Position numbers and translations under genes: made by a program. A stretch of DNA of 64,000 bases from Microcebus murinus (taxonomy: Eukaryota; Chordata; Mammalia; Primates; Cheirogaleidae), in contig NC_134136.1 in NCBI RefSeq assembly GCF_040939455.1, forward strand, positions 103,714,014-103,778,013, written 5' to 3'. The notes under the pieces are model-generated. The model saw only the letters and a list, made by a program, of their open reading frames with translations. It did no database searches and had not been told where the DNA came from. Numbering within the stretch: position 1 is the stretch's first letter; each line of letters opens with the position of its first letter. Below, piece after piece: positions 1 through 10,345 of this stretch.

Positions 1-660
1 TTAGGCTCTTTTAAAAATGTGACCAGTCACATTTTATAGAAATGACATGGTCATTGTTCTATAAAAAAAAAATCTGCTTTGGAAAATCAATATTTTTTAT
101 TTTAGGAGATTTATACATAAGGACTGGTACTTTAGTATTAGCTTAACAAACACCCAGGGAGTCCTAATAGTTAAGTTTATATAATTCAAAGAAGTAGGAA
201 TGATATGGGCTAATTTATATATTGTGCCACATTATTTGGTGTTCTGATGAAAGTAAGTGATCATTTATTCTTTCAATAAGCATCTATTAATATTCTGCTC
301 AAAGGGATAGATATGTGAATAAGGACGCTGCCGTGGAAAGCTTAACTTTAGTGATGAAAGAATAGAATTCCATTAGAATAGAGTAATAGATTTGTATAAT
401 GATAATATGTATTAATAGTAATAAATATATAACTATGTATAATATTATATTCTGCAGAACTTGGAGGGATTCTAGAGTTGGTCTAGATAAGTCAGATGTG
501 TATTGGTCAGATCTGAGAAAGGGCAGAATTAAAAGCAGACAGCTAGTAATTGTGCATATTAAAGAGCTATAGTGGTAGTAGTGATGATGATGTTGGTAAT
601 AATGAGAAGGAAAAGAAAGTGGAGGAGGAGGAAAGGAGAGGAATAAGCTAACACTATAGA
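1..660. other. Unassigned AT-rich DNA with a purine tract
   Basis: I see no gene or clear repeat here. The one compositional feature is a nearly pure purine run at about 604-643, interrupted by a T at 620. The minus-strand reading frame through this stretch is low-complexity and Ser/Leu/His/Tyr-rich, as expected from translating the complement of a purine tract, so I do not call it a gene. Confidence 0.6.
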
Positions 661-860
661 TCTTACCGTGTACTAGACATTTTTCTAAGAGGGTTTGCAT
701 ATATGAACTGAGTTAATCCTCACAACAATCTTTTGAAGTATGGCCTATTATTTGTCCCCTTTTATGGTTAGGGAGACTCAGTGACAAGGAGTTAACCTAC
801 CCAAGGTCACATAGTCAGTAAGTATATGGTTAGTGTTAAATTCAGAGTACACCCATGAAA
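660..860 (-). repeat. MIR SINE fragment
   Basis: The plus strand reads like the complement of a MIR element: 'gttaatcctcacaacaat', a 'ttatggttagggagactcag' block and 'cccaaggtcacatagtcag'. These are the usual MIR core landmarks in the usual order. It is an old tRNA-derived SINE, diverged and without visible target duplications. Outer limits are approximate. Confidence 0.75.
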
Positions 861-930
861 TGTTAAATGATCTAGAGAAAGACTAAGAAGTAACAATAGT
901 CTATGTCACTCAAATGTGTACAGTGGCCAA

Positions 931-936
<6 letters not shown>

Positions 937-964
<28 letters not shown>
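937..964. repeat. (AT)n microsatellite
   Basis: An uninterrupted run of alternating AT dinucleotides followed by a degenerate 'atgatatata' tail. Such runs vary readily in length. Confidence 0.95.
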
Positions 965-967
<3 letters not shown>

Positions 968-980
968 GATATATAACAGT

Positions 981-1051
981 GAGGGCACGATAGCAAGCTC
1001 ATACAGAATAACAAGGAGTGGTGGGCACCATAGCAAACTCATGCAGAATAA
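981..1051. repeat. Two-copy tandem duplication, 40-bp period
   Basis: The segment containing 'ggcacgatagcaagctcat' at 981-1020 is followed directly by a second, partial copy containing 'ggcaccatagcaaactcatg' at 1021-1050. The copies differ by a few substitutions and lie right after the (AT)n tract, which suggests replication slippage. Confidence 0.85.
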
Positions 1052-1980
1052 GCTGGATACCTTACAGCCCATGTAAACATGGGAGGTGGACCCCAGCTCG
1101 TTGTGGCCCTCTAGAAATGCTGTCCCAATGTTATCAGATTGTCCAAGTTTGGAAAGAATTCGAAATCTGGATTCATAAGTGAAATCTCCAGATTATTAAA
1201 TATTTGGCAATTAATTAAGATTTTCTAAGATAAAATGTTAGATGGGCTCCAGAGAACACATCAATTACTGAGATTGCTACAGCCCGGGAGCCACCAGTGC
1301 ACCATTCCATCATTTCACAGAGGCTTTTACTGACTTTTCCTAAGTTTCTAATAGTCTGAGCTCAGAACAAAATACAGAGTAGTTAAAAGTCACATTTACT
1401 CAGTATTAATATTGCTAATAACTTAGTGGGTTGATTTCAGTGCCAAATATTTGTTTTTACAATAAATGCAGGAACATGTAAAACTCAAAGTTCAGCAACA
1501 TATTTTCAGTTTGTTGCTTTAGCTTTTATGCTCCAATATTGTGAGCATCCAAAATTTACTCTGATTTACTTCTCATGGGCTGTGACTATCTCAGTCCATG
1601 TCTCTTATACCAGATTATGAAGATCACAGCAAAAAAAGAAAAACCTAATTTCCAAAGAATAGATATGAAGCAATGTTAGAAACTCTTATGACAATATTAA
1701 ATCATTTTATCTGGCCATCTCAAGGCAGAATTGCTCATATTTCTGATAATGCCAAATGCTGTGATATATCTCCATGAAGACTTGACATATATATCAGGTA
1801 TTTTCCTTGCTTGCTTCTTCCTCTTTTCCTTCCTTTCTCCCTTTTATCCCAACCCAATTTGCTCAGATTTTGTGTTTTATGGGTTATGAAAGTTATTATC
1901 CTTGATTTATAATCCAACTATAACTTGATTGTTTTGGCACCAGATGTTACTTTGCAACATAGGGAATTGAAATTTCAATG
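1052..1980. other. Unassigned intergenic DNA
   Basis: No gene, recognisable transposon or RNA gene. The minus-strand frame at 1735-1917 is short and shows no domain features. Confidence 0.5.
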
Positions 1981-1984
1981 ACAT

Positions 1985-2137
1985 ATTGACAAGCTGGAAA
2001 ATGTTCTGGGTAAAGTGTCGAAAGTGGTGAAGAGTCTCGACACCATATCACATGAGGAATACTTAAGTAAGCTAGGGAAAAAGAGAACTAAAGAATATTT
2101 AGGGCAAATATGATATCTATTCTGAAATATTTAGAAG
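1985..2137 (+). repeat. CR1/L3-type LINE fragment
   Basis: The stretch 'gaagagtctcgacacc' then 'atcacatgaggaatac' resembles the 3' coding region of CR1/L3 LINEs, where the protein has a [HY]-E-E-x-L-x-x-L-G block followed by a K-R-rich segment. Here the frame gives HEEYLSKLGKKR and then a stop. This is very old and inactive; the family call rests on this short block only. Confidence 0.5.
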
Positions 2138-2235
2138 ATTGGCAATAAAAAAATAAAAGCTTTAGTATTTAGTTAGTTTGAAAGTTTATTCTGATTTCAA
2201 AAGCGTGGAAGGTATCAGAGGTAGAGTTTAGTTTT

Positions 2236-2371
2236 TGTTCTTTATTTCAACATATTACAGGGGTAATAATGTTTAGGTTACGTATATTGCATTTCCCCCA
2301 CCCAAGTCAGAGCTTCAAGCGTGTCCATCCCCCAGACCATACGCACCACACCTATTAGGTGTGAATATACT
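2236..2371 (-). mobile_element. Short 5'-truncated L1 3' end (strepsirrhine-type 3'UTR)
   Basis: The insert runs from a T-rich start through 'acatattacaggggtaa', 'gttacgtatattgc' and 'gtccatcccccagacc', the 3'UTR wording of lemur-type L1 read on the complement. It is only 136 bp long. A perfect 12-bp target duplication, 'gagtttagtttt', lies at 2224-2235 and 2372-2383, which fixes both ends and shows a separate retrotransposition event with extreme 5' truncation. Confidence 0.85.
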
Positions 2372-2383
2372 GAGTTTAGTTTT

Positions 2384-2944
2384 AATAATGAAAATCTCTC
2401 TCCATAAAGAGATATACCTAAAAAGTGTAGTGGATACCTCCAAAAATAGTTAAGACTGTGGTATAGAGAAAGTTCCTGAATTGTCAGGCAGAAATATTTG
2501 ACCTCTGAATGTGTGCTATGTCTCAAGAAGTCTAGAGTGAAACTATTAATATAAAGTAATGCCATCATTTAAGATGAATTTTATGACATAAAAGAGGACA
2601 ATATTTTATTGACAATAACTACAAACATTAAAACAGATTATAACATAAATCAGCATTAATAGAGACCTAGTATTTATTGCTAGATAAAAGTATGAATAAA
2701 CGTCACATTCTCTTGTATTGACCTTGTTTTCTGAATAAGCCACTGAATAACAAACAATTAAACAATGAAACCAATATATCTAGAGAATAAAATTAAGAAA
2801 ACATCAAAATATTTCCATAACTATTTCCCTCTAGTGTATATTTCACACATTATAAAATGATCAGCTATATTAGATGGTTTTCTTTTTAAGTTCAAAAAGT
2901 CTTCGTAGCACTTTTGCCTTACTTGGGTCTTACATTAAACTATT
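2384..2944. other. Unassigned AT-rich intergenic DNA
   Basis: Nothing recognisable as a gene or repeat. It separates the small L1 end from the first Alu. Confidence 0.5.
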
Positions 2945-2967
2945 GAAATGCATGCATATTATATCCA

Positions 2968-3260
2968 GGCCGGGCATGGTGGCTCATGTCTGTAATCCTA
3001 GCACTCTGGGAGGCCAAGGCAGGAAGATCACTTGAGGTCAGGAGTTCGAAACCAGCCTGAGCAAGAGTGAAACCCCGTCTCTCCCAAAAATAGAAAAAAA
3101 TGATCTTGGTGTGGTGGTGCGCACCTGTAGTCCCAGCTATTTGGGAGGCTGAGGCAGGAGGATCACTTAAGCCCAGGAGTTTGAGTTTGCAGTGAGCTAC
3201 AAGATGCCACTGTACTCTACCCAGTGCAACAAAGCAAGACTCTGTCTCAAAAAAGAAAAA
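2968..3260 (+). mobile_element. Alu SINE (diverged)
   Basis: Full dimeric Alu starting 'ggccgggcatggtggctcat', with left and right arms and an A-rich tail ('caaaaaagaaaaag'). The middle reads 'gagcaagagtgaaacccc', the strepsirrhine-style wording. Target duplications of about 20 bp, starting 'gaaatgcatgca', lie at 2945-2964 and 3261-3280 with two mismatches. The 111-codon minus-strand frame here is only the Alu complement and not a gene. Confidence 0.95.
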
Positions 3261-3280
3261 GAAATGCATGCACATTATGT

Positions 3281-4084
3281 CTGTTTTTCAGAACTCTATC
3301 TCTGATAATTGTTTGTCAAACGTGTGTTGGAATCACTATTGTAACCCATGTTATCAGAAATTTGTAGCAATTATCCAAGAAAATCAAACAATTAAAATTA
3401 TTAAAGAAAAATATTTTTTCTTAAATTGTGAATTATGTGGTTAGTATTCACTCTGTGCTTTCACCATATAGGTCTGCCTTAGGATGCATCATTAAGTGAC
3501 CGAGAGGAAAATGTTGACATTTAAGTGGCTCTTTTTGCATGTTTACATTACCAAAATATCAAGCTATTGAAAAATATCCTAATAATTGTCTTCAGAAGAA
3601 GTAGAATTTTAAGTTATTACCAGCTAACACATAGTGCTTTGCAAATGATATGGAAAAGAATTCCTAAGCAATCACATTCAATGTAACAGAGAATGACAGA
3701 ATATCCTTATGAAGAAAATAATATATATTGCATTATAATCTCAGTCTGTGGCCCTGAAAATTTTAGTCACTACTGTTATTCTCTACAGACTTAAGCATGT
3801 CATGCTTCACTGTTCACCAATTGTCAAGGAAAAATATTTGTTCCACGGAGAAAATGAGAGCAGTCTTACCTGTAAGCAAATTGATATTGATGCTTGTTGT
3901 CCTAGAAATGCACTTGTACTTTATTAATGTTCATATGTGGATCGTTTTGTTTTACTGGTGATTTGTTTCAGGTTATTCTGCATAGAGTAGAGAGCAGTAA
4001 AGAGGGGAACAGTGGAAAGAAGTAGAAAAAAACACTGCTGGATTTAGAGTACACATGCCTTGGATTACTCAAAAGTATATTTTC
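3281..4084. other. Unassigned intergenic DNA
   Basis: No gene or clear repeat recognised. At 3868-3905 the minus strand shows an isolated donor-like 'cag|gtaaga' with a possible acceptor 36 bp upstream, too small and unsupported to call an exon. Confidence 0.45.
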
Positions 4085-4395
4085 CCTCAGCTTTATTGAG
4101 ATATAATTGAGTAAAAATATATATACTTATGATGCCCTACATGATGATTTGATATACATATAGATTATGAAATGATTGTCATAATCGAGCTAACAAACAT
4201 ATCCACTACCTTACATAGTTTGTTTTTTTGTTTTTTTGGGTTTTTTTGGTGGTGAGTACACTTACGATTTGCTCTTTTAGCAGATTTCAAGTATACAATA
4301 TAGTATTATTAACTATAGTCATCATGCTCTATATTAGATATCAAGAACTTATTCATCGTATAGCTAAATGTTTGTACTGTTTGATCTTTCATTCT
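4085..4395 (-). mobile_element. L1M 3'UTR fragment
   Basis: The plus strand follows the complement of an L1MA/L1MB-type 3'UTR: 'ctttattgagatataatt', 'gatttgatatacatatag', 'tttcaagtatacaatata', 'ttattaactatagtcatc' and 'agaacttattcatcgtat'. A T-rich low-complexity patch at 4220-4250 lies where such elements usually have a simple repeat. Diverged and non-coding; short plus-strand frames here are by chance. Confidence 0.8.
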
Positions 4396-4618
4396 CTTCT
4401 TTCAGCTTGTTTTTTTCTTTCTTTTTTCTTTTGCTTTTTACTATAAATTATATGGTTCATGTTCATTGTTCTCTTTGCTTTTGCTCCATAGGCCTGGCTT
4501 GGGGAAAATGTGGAGATGTTGGTCAAAAGTCTATTTTAATTTCAGTTTGAAAATTTTCCCTCTAGTTTCTTTATGGTCATCATTAGATTTTCTATTTGAA
4601 AGTAGAGAAATGTGAATG

Positions 4619-4650
4619 TGTGTGTGTGGTGCACACACACATACACACAC
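4619..4650. repeat. (TG)n/(CA)n inverted dinucleotide repeat
   Basis: Ten bases of TG repeat at 4619-4628, the spacer 'gtg', then ten bases of exactly complementary CA repeat at 4632-4641, followed by more CA. It can form a hairpin with a 3-nt loop and is also Z-DNA-prone. Confidence 0.9.
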
Positions 4651-4654
4651 GAAG

Positions 4655-7390
4655 GACACTTTTCTGCATTACCTATTTTGTTCAAAGTTGATAGTGTACT
4701 GCTGTGCTGGAATATGAGAGGAAACACATCTGATTCAGGTCAGCATGCTCAAAACAAATTGTGTGGCTTCATTTCCTGAGGCCTGTTTCTTATTCATTTC
4801 ATTGCAGAGAGATGAAAGCCTTTGTATAGCTTAAATTTGGAGGCTAGGTGTCAACAGGACCAGTCACTATGAAAGTACAATTGTAATTCAGTGGCCTGCA
4901 GGTGATCTCAACACTACTGAGGTCTATAATATTCTGGGGTGCATATCTCAAGCTTTTTATTTCTGTTTCTTCACTGTACCTATTTCAGTTTTTTCACCAT
5001 TCAATCATACCTTCTATTTATCAGTAAAATAGGTGTTTTTGAAACATGATATTCTTCAAGCTAGTTTGAAATTTTGAAAAATAATTTGTTAAACAGATAA
5101 ATATTTTAAATTTCTGTACACTTTCTGTATACTTTCTTTGCCTGCTGCTCTCTACTATAGATTATTTTAAATCCCTCCTCCCAATTATATCCATAGGAAG
5201 AAAGCATTTCAAGTAGGAGACGCTTGTTGCATGCTTTTTTATAAAGTTCAAACTGAGAGGAAAACTTTTACATTTAATTAATGAGAATTCAACTGGTTAA
5301 AAGTTTGATGACTTTTGAAACTTATATACTTATATAGTCTGATTCCATCTCTAGGGAGGAAAAAAATATATTTTGGTTTCATTAAAGCAAAAATGACCAA
5401 AAACGTTGACCACACATTTGCTATTAAAGATAACCATATTTAATTTAACCGAAATGGGTTTTTCACCGAGTCTAAATGACCTGCAGCATTATAGAATTGG
5501 CTGCCATTCTCTCAGTCAGAATCCAGGCTTTGGAAAGCCAGAACTCTCCTGTACAGCTAGTACAAAGATTGTGCTTAGGGTTTAAATAAAATGAAAAGAA
5601 TAAGGTGGAAAATTAGAATATGTTGAAGGTTGAAAGATTTGATCCTGTGACTTTTACATAACTCAGGAAGGAAATAACCCAATTCCTCTCCACATTTAGT
5701 GGAAAAGCAAGTCAAAACCACAGAGGCTGAGAACTTTCTCTACATGGATTTTCAAATGATTTATATAAAGATGTTGGAGAAATTCACAAAGACCTGGATA
5801 ATGTTGGAAAATCTTATGTTTTGAAGATAGGACAGAGCTGCCTGATACAACAATGCCATCTATCGGCTTCCAAGGAATGGCACTGACCACAGCTAGTTTG
5901 GAGTGTCTGAAAAAGGGACAGGTATCAGATGCTATTTTTCAAGTGCTTTACTCTTGAATATGGAACTCTACATGCATACACCATACACATATAAACATAA
6001 TGCATATCAATATGCTCAGCCATATACTCAGCAATCCTCTCTTTGATGCTAGAAGATGAGCTTTTCTTATCACCATATCGTTACAGTAGCTGGGCTTTGT
6101 CTTTCTGTGGACTAGTAGGTGTTGTGCAGGAGGATACGTTTTTATCAGAACAGGCAGCACTCTCTTCCTTCAACATGCTATTCGTGTCTTATTCTCTCCT
6201 CCCCCAATCTTGATAGTTATTGTGATTTTTAAGCAGACTCAAAAAAATCATGCAGGACTAGGGCTTCTCTCAGTTTAGTTGAATCAATTCTACTTTCAGA
6301 TATTAGAACCCAGAGTGTGAGAGAGAATTTTTGGCTGCTTTGATGAAAGAATAAAACATTTGATCGTGACCGTCTTAGTTTCTTTGTTTGCCTTTAAAGT
6401 TCATTAAATGGTGTGTACTGTGAAAGTCAGTTGTAAAAATATGCAATCATTTGAAGTTTGAGAGTCTAGATTCAAAAATAAATACATGCCTAATATTTAC
6501 ATGTAGTTCATAAAATATACAGGGAGTACACATATTATTTCAAATAACATTAAGTGGCTCAGAATTGCAATAACCTAAAACAATGAAGGTATCAAAATTG
6601 TCCACCACAAATGGAGCTAGAAGTTAATGAAACGATAGTTCCCAAACCCTTTGTTCTTAAATATTGAGAAAATGAAAAAGAATAAGGATCTTGACATGTA
6701 GTAAATTGGGAGGCATTTTTCCCTGATTTCTTCACAGATGGCCAAAAAAGTAAAATAAAATAATTGGTTCAAGAAATTCTTATATTTAATTTTTAGGTTC
6801 ATGACTGCACATGTGTAGTATATTTTTGAACAATCATTGCCAATAGAAAATCTATACTAAAAAAAGTAACATTTTTGTTTAGCTTCCTTCTCATTTTCAT
6901 TAATTTGATGACTCGCTTTAATTCTTGGGGGTTCTAGGTGGCACTTCGAGTGCTACTGATTAGTACTCTGGCTAATTGATTGTCAAATGGTAATTATTGC
7001 TATGCAACATAAGTGTTTACTTGAAGATAATAAAGACTATCTAAGTCTTTCTTATTTAAAACATTTATACTAATAAGACTCCATTCAAACAGACACATTT
7101 ATTTGAATACTGTGGCTCTTTTGAAAAAAGAATCAAGTTATAAAATGAGAACCTATTGTATTGTTTCCACTGCCTGAGTAGAAACATAAAATAACACATT
7201 GTTCCACAAACTTAAGTGCTTCAAGCACCACCTTGTCTATGTCTGCCATGTCTGATTACTACCTGTGCTTTATGTACTTAATATCTTTCCCTAAGTCGTC
7301 TCAGTTTTTGCTGAAATATATTTTAAAAGGAAATTTATATTACTTCCATAAATGAAAAGTGCTAGAATATCTATAAATAGTAGGCTATCA
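4655..7390. other. Long unassigned stretch
   Basis: About 2.7 kb in which I recognise no gene, RNA gene or clear transposon. Minus-strand frames at 5696-5890 and 5948-6160 are 64-70 codons, contain no recognisable domain and lack convincing splice sites. The segment near 6930-7010 is rich in homeodomain-like 'taatt' and 'attgattg' words, a weak hint of conserved non-coding sequence only. Confidence 0.45.
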
Positions 7391-7466
7391 TTTTAAATAA
7401 GTTTTAAAAATTATATTGTTTTTAAAATGAGTTTTTAAATAAGTTTTAAAAATCATATTGTTTTTA
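7391..7466. repeat. Two-copy tandem duplication, 42-bp period
   Basis: A 34-bp AT-rich unit beginning 'ttttaaataagttttaaaaa' is present at 7391-7424 and again at 7433-7466, with a single t/c difference. The high identity suggests a fairly recent slippage duplication. Confidence 0.9.
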
Positions 7467-8041
7467 TTAATATAAGTAAACCATTATTATACCTACTTGA
7501 TTTACCAAAAATGAAATAACATTTTCAGAAAAAAATTGAACTGCATTTCATCAACCAGCAACAATGGCATGTTTGGCTCCGTTCAAGTTGAAGTAAGGTT
7601 CTTGGCTAACAGGAAGTTTCCATTTTTTATTCTAATGCTACCTAGCACTAAGAATCACAACTGGCATATGTAAGTGTAGGAAAAGGTACAGATCATTTAA
7701 CTAATTCTGATACTGTTGGACACTGAGATCAATCCTAGACAACATACTATAAGTGATTTTAGTTCAGCAAACTTTTGTGTAAAGCTTTTGTGTCAAGGGG
7801 CCATTTGAAGTATCTGTCCTTAACATGCTACCATGTTGCTTAGAAAATACTTACAAATATATCAGATTATTTAGCCATCTCTCCATATATTTTGAATAAA
7901 CTCTTTAAATGAATCCATAACCAGATCAATCAGGCAATCTTGGCTGTCAGCAGGGAGTGAGTTGAAAATACGAATTATAGGAAAACATGTTCCCAGGATG
8001 CTGGCTGGGATAATATATTAATAGAAAGACTTCCTTTTATA
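7467..8041. other. Unassigned intergenic DNA
   Basis: No gene or clear repeat seen. Confidence 0.45.
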
Positions 8042-8212
8042 TAAGGAATCATTTATTATATGTCAGGTACTATGCTAAAATGTTATATTAATTATCATCT
8101 CATTTAACCCTCACTACACACATCCTAGGTAAGTACTATTACTACTCCCATTTTGTAGCTAGTGATCTGAGAATCAGCCATGGAGAAGTGACTTGACTAG
8201 TCTCTTAAGCTA
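8042..8212 (-). repeat. MIR SINE fragment
   Basis: Complement of MIR on the plus strand: 'atgtcaggtactatgctaaa', 'atcatctcatttaaccctca', 'aagtactattactactccca', 'ttttgtagctagtgatctga'. Old and diverged. Confidence 0.75.
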
Positions 8213-8440
8213 AACTTACTGCCTGGATGAGAAATGACAAGGTATTGTACATTGCAGCTCTGCCTCATATCCAAAGGACCTGGTCTCTCATGCCAGGCTT
8301 GGTGTATGGGATCTTCCTAGGAACCAGAATGCAGGTTAGCCCAAGCCTGCAGGATCATTCCCAGGTAGCCACCCAACCCTTCTTGTCCAGCCCTTCCCTG
8401 GAAACCAGAGCCTGACCAAGAATATGTAAATGGACCTCAG

Positions 8441-9091
8441 ATGGCCACTGTGGAACAGGAAACCATCCCTACTCCTAACCCCCCACCTACAGAAGAAGAG
8501 AGAACAGAATCTAATCATGAGATTGCTAACCCAGAACACTATATTAAACATCCTATACAGAACAGATAGGTGCTGTGGTTTTTTAAAAACTGATAAAAAG
8601 AAAGGTTGGCAAGCAAAACTTTGATCTCTAAGTTTGATACTGTTGAAGACTTTTGAGCTCTGTACAACCATATTCAGTTGTGTAATAATTGAATGCCTAG
8701 CAGTGACTATTCACGTTTTAAGGATGATGTTGAGCCTATGTGGAAAGATGAGAGAAACAAATGGGGAGGATGATGGCTAATTACATTGAACAAACAGTGG
8801 ACATGAAGTGACATTGATCGCTTTGGGCTAGAAATACTACTGTGTCTTATTGGAGAATCTTTTGGTGACTACAGTGATGATGTATGTGAAGCTGTTGTTA
8901 ACATTAGAGCTAAAGATGATAAGATAGCAATATAGACTACTGAATATGAAAACAGAGAAGCTATTGCACATATGGGGAAGGAATACAAGGAAAGGTTAAG
9001 GCTTCCTCCAAAGACAGTGATTGGTTGTCAGTCCCATGCAGACACAACCACTAAGAACAGCTCAACTACTAAAAATAAGTTTGTTGTTTAA
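8441..9091 (+). pseudogene. EIF4EP: Processed pseudogene of EIF4E (coding part)
   Basis: EIF4E encodes the cytoplasmic cap-binding protein of the eIF4F complex. Here its whole coding sequence is present without introns, from ATG at 8441 to TAA at 9089-9091, so it is a retrocopy of mature mRNA. Start and end read ATVEQETIPTPNPPPTEEE and STTKNKFVV. The frame has 216 codons against 217 in the parent. A 1-nt insertion near 8586 and a 4-nt loss near 8617 shift the frame only locally. Stops replace Trp43 (TAG at 8567), Trp73, a Leu, two Arg codons (CGA to TGA, CpG decay) and Trp166. Trp102 survives but the following Glu is Lys. No functional protein is possible. No upstream promoter is apparent. 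The symbol suffix marks pseudogene status only. Confidence 0.96.
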
Positions 9092-9960
9092 GAAGACACC
9101 TTCTAAGTATTCTCATAGGAGACTGTGTCAAGTAAATCAGTTTTGGGAACTGACTAAAGCCTTTACAAAAGTAGAGTGGACTGCATTTAAATTTTATTTC
9201 CATCTAAATGTTGCTAAGATATAAGTGAAGTCTCATTTACCTTTGTCTTGTACTTCTGTGTTCATATGTTGTTGTTGTTTTTTTTAATTTTGGCTAGAGT
9301 GTCCATTATCCCAATCAAAGAAGTACAGCACACATCGTCCCCAGAATCCATAAATGTGTTCCTGGCCCACTCTGTAATACTTTAGTAGAATTACCACTAC
9401 AACACATTTTTACCCATCCACAATATTCAGAAAACAACTTGCATTTCTATGCCTTACAGGAAACATGTTCTGTTTATATTCCATTGTATGCAGGAGCATA
9501 TTTTGCTGGTTTGAAAGAATATGATGCATACAGTTTTCTAGCAATTTTCTTTGTTTCTTTTTACAGCATCGTCTTTGCTGTATTCTTGCTGATGGCTGCT
9601 AGATTTTAATTTATTTGTTTCCCTACTTGATAACAGTGATTCTGATTTCAGTTTTTCATTTGTTTTGCTTTTCTTTTTCTTCTTTCCCCCTCATATAACA
9701 TTGTTGAAGTATCCAGGAATATGTGTAAAACATGTATACATGTGATTATGAAGAACCAGGGAAAGAAACATTTATTTCTCTTTGACTTGCTTATTGTTTA
9801 CCCCGACCTGGTCGAATCTTCTCTTCTCTGGAAGAGAAGATTCATCCTCACAACTGAAGCACCTATAGTTTAATCTGGCTATCCTTCAAAAATGATTTCT
9901 TGTACAATGAGTATACATACCCCACTTTGGGGACACTGACCAGTAAAACCAGTTGCAAAT
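9092..9960 (+). pseudogene. EIF4EP: EIF4E retrocopy, 3'UTR part
   Basis: Sequence after the stop continues as the EIF4E 3'UTR: 'gaagacaccttctaagtatt', 'gtagagtggactgcattt', 'ccccagaatccataaatgtg', 'gatgcatacagttttctagc' and 'ttgctgatggctgctagatt'. I recognise it with confidence to about 9730. The end of the copy is unresolved between about 9730 and 10230, since no clear poly(A) tail or target duplication remains and an L1M fragment begins near 10250. Confidence 0.88.
9814..9843. repeat. Perfect 13-bp inverted repeat, 4-nt loop
   Basis: Left arm 'gaatcttctcttc' (9814-9826), loop 'tctg', right arm 'gaagagaagattc' (9831-9843) with no mismatch. It lies at the end of or just after the recognisable EIF4E 3'UTR. 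It would form a stable hairpin in RNA or a small cruciform in DNA. It directly follows a second small dyad, 'cgacctggtcg' (9804-9814). Confidence 0.97.
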
Positions 9961-10249
9961 TTACAAATCTTTTGGTAAATGTTTGACTTCCATATAAATG
10001 TATAATAGCTATTTTACATATTTTTGTGTATATATTCCCATTTTAAAATAAGATGGAAATGAGTTCTCTGAAAATTTTAGAATGTGTAATGTACTTCTGA
10101 AATGTACAATGATTGCCTTTTAATTCAGTATTGCATTATGATGTCATTAAGTGATATTTAGTTGTATCTTAGTGGTATCTTTTAAACTTCTAGAATTTTT
10201 TGTTTTACTTAAGAGAAGCTCCTATGCATTTAAGAAATTTTAGAAAATA

Positions 10250-10345
10250 TACTTAAGAAAAACTGAAAAAAATGATAAAATCACTACCAATCTCACTGCC
10301 TAGAGTTAACCACTTTTATGATTTTTGTGTATATCTTTCTCCATT
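10250..10345 (-). repeat. L1M 3'UTR scrap
   Basis: 'cctagagttaaccactttta' followed by 'ttttgtgtatatctttctcc' matches the complement of old L1M 3'UTRs ('agataaccactgttaacat...ttggtgtat'). Short and diverged. Confidence 0.5.

Noticed and set aside
2940..3275. 111-codon minus-strand frame
   Set aside because: It lies in the complement of an Alu and reads the usual Alu-derived peptide text; not a gene.
3868..3905. Possible 36-bp microexon on the minus strand
   Set aside because: Good-looking 'cag|gtaaga' and 'ttctag' ends occur by chance often; nothing else supports an exon.
8430..8624. 64-codon plus frame at the EIF4E retrocopy
   Set aside because: It starts upstream and uses a different frame from the EIF4E homology; only the frame from 8441 matches the parent.
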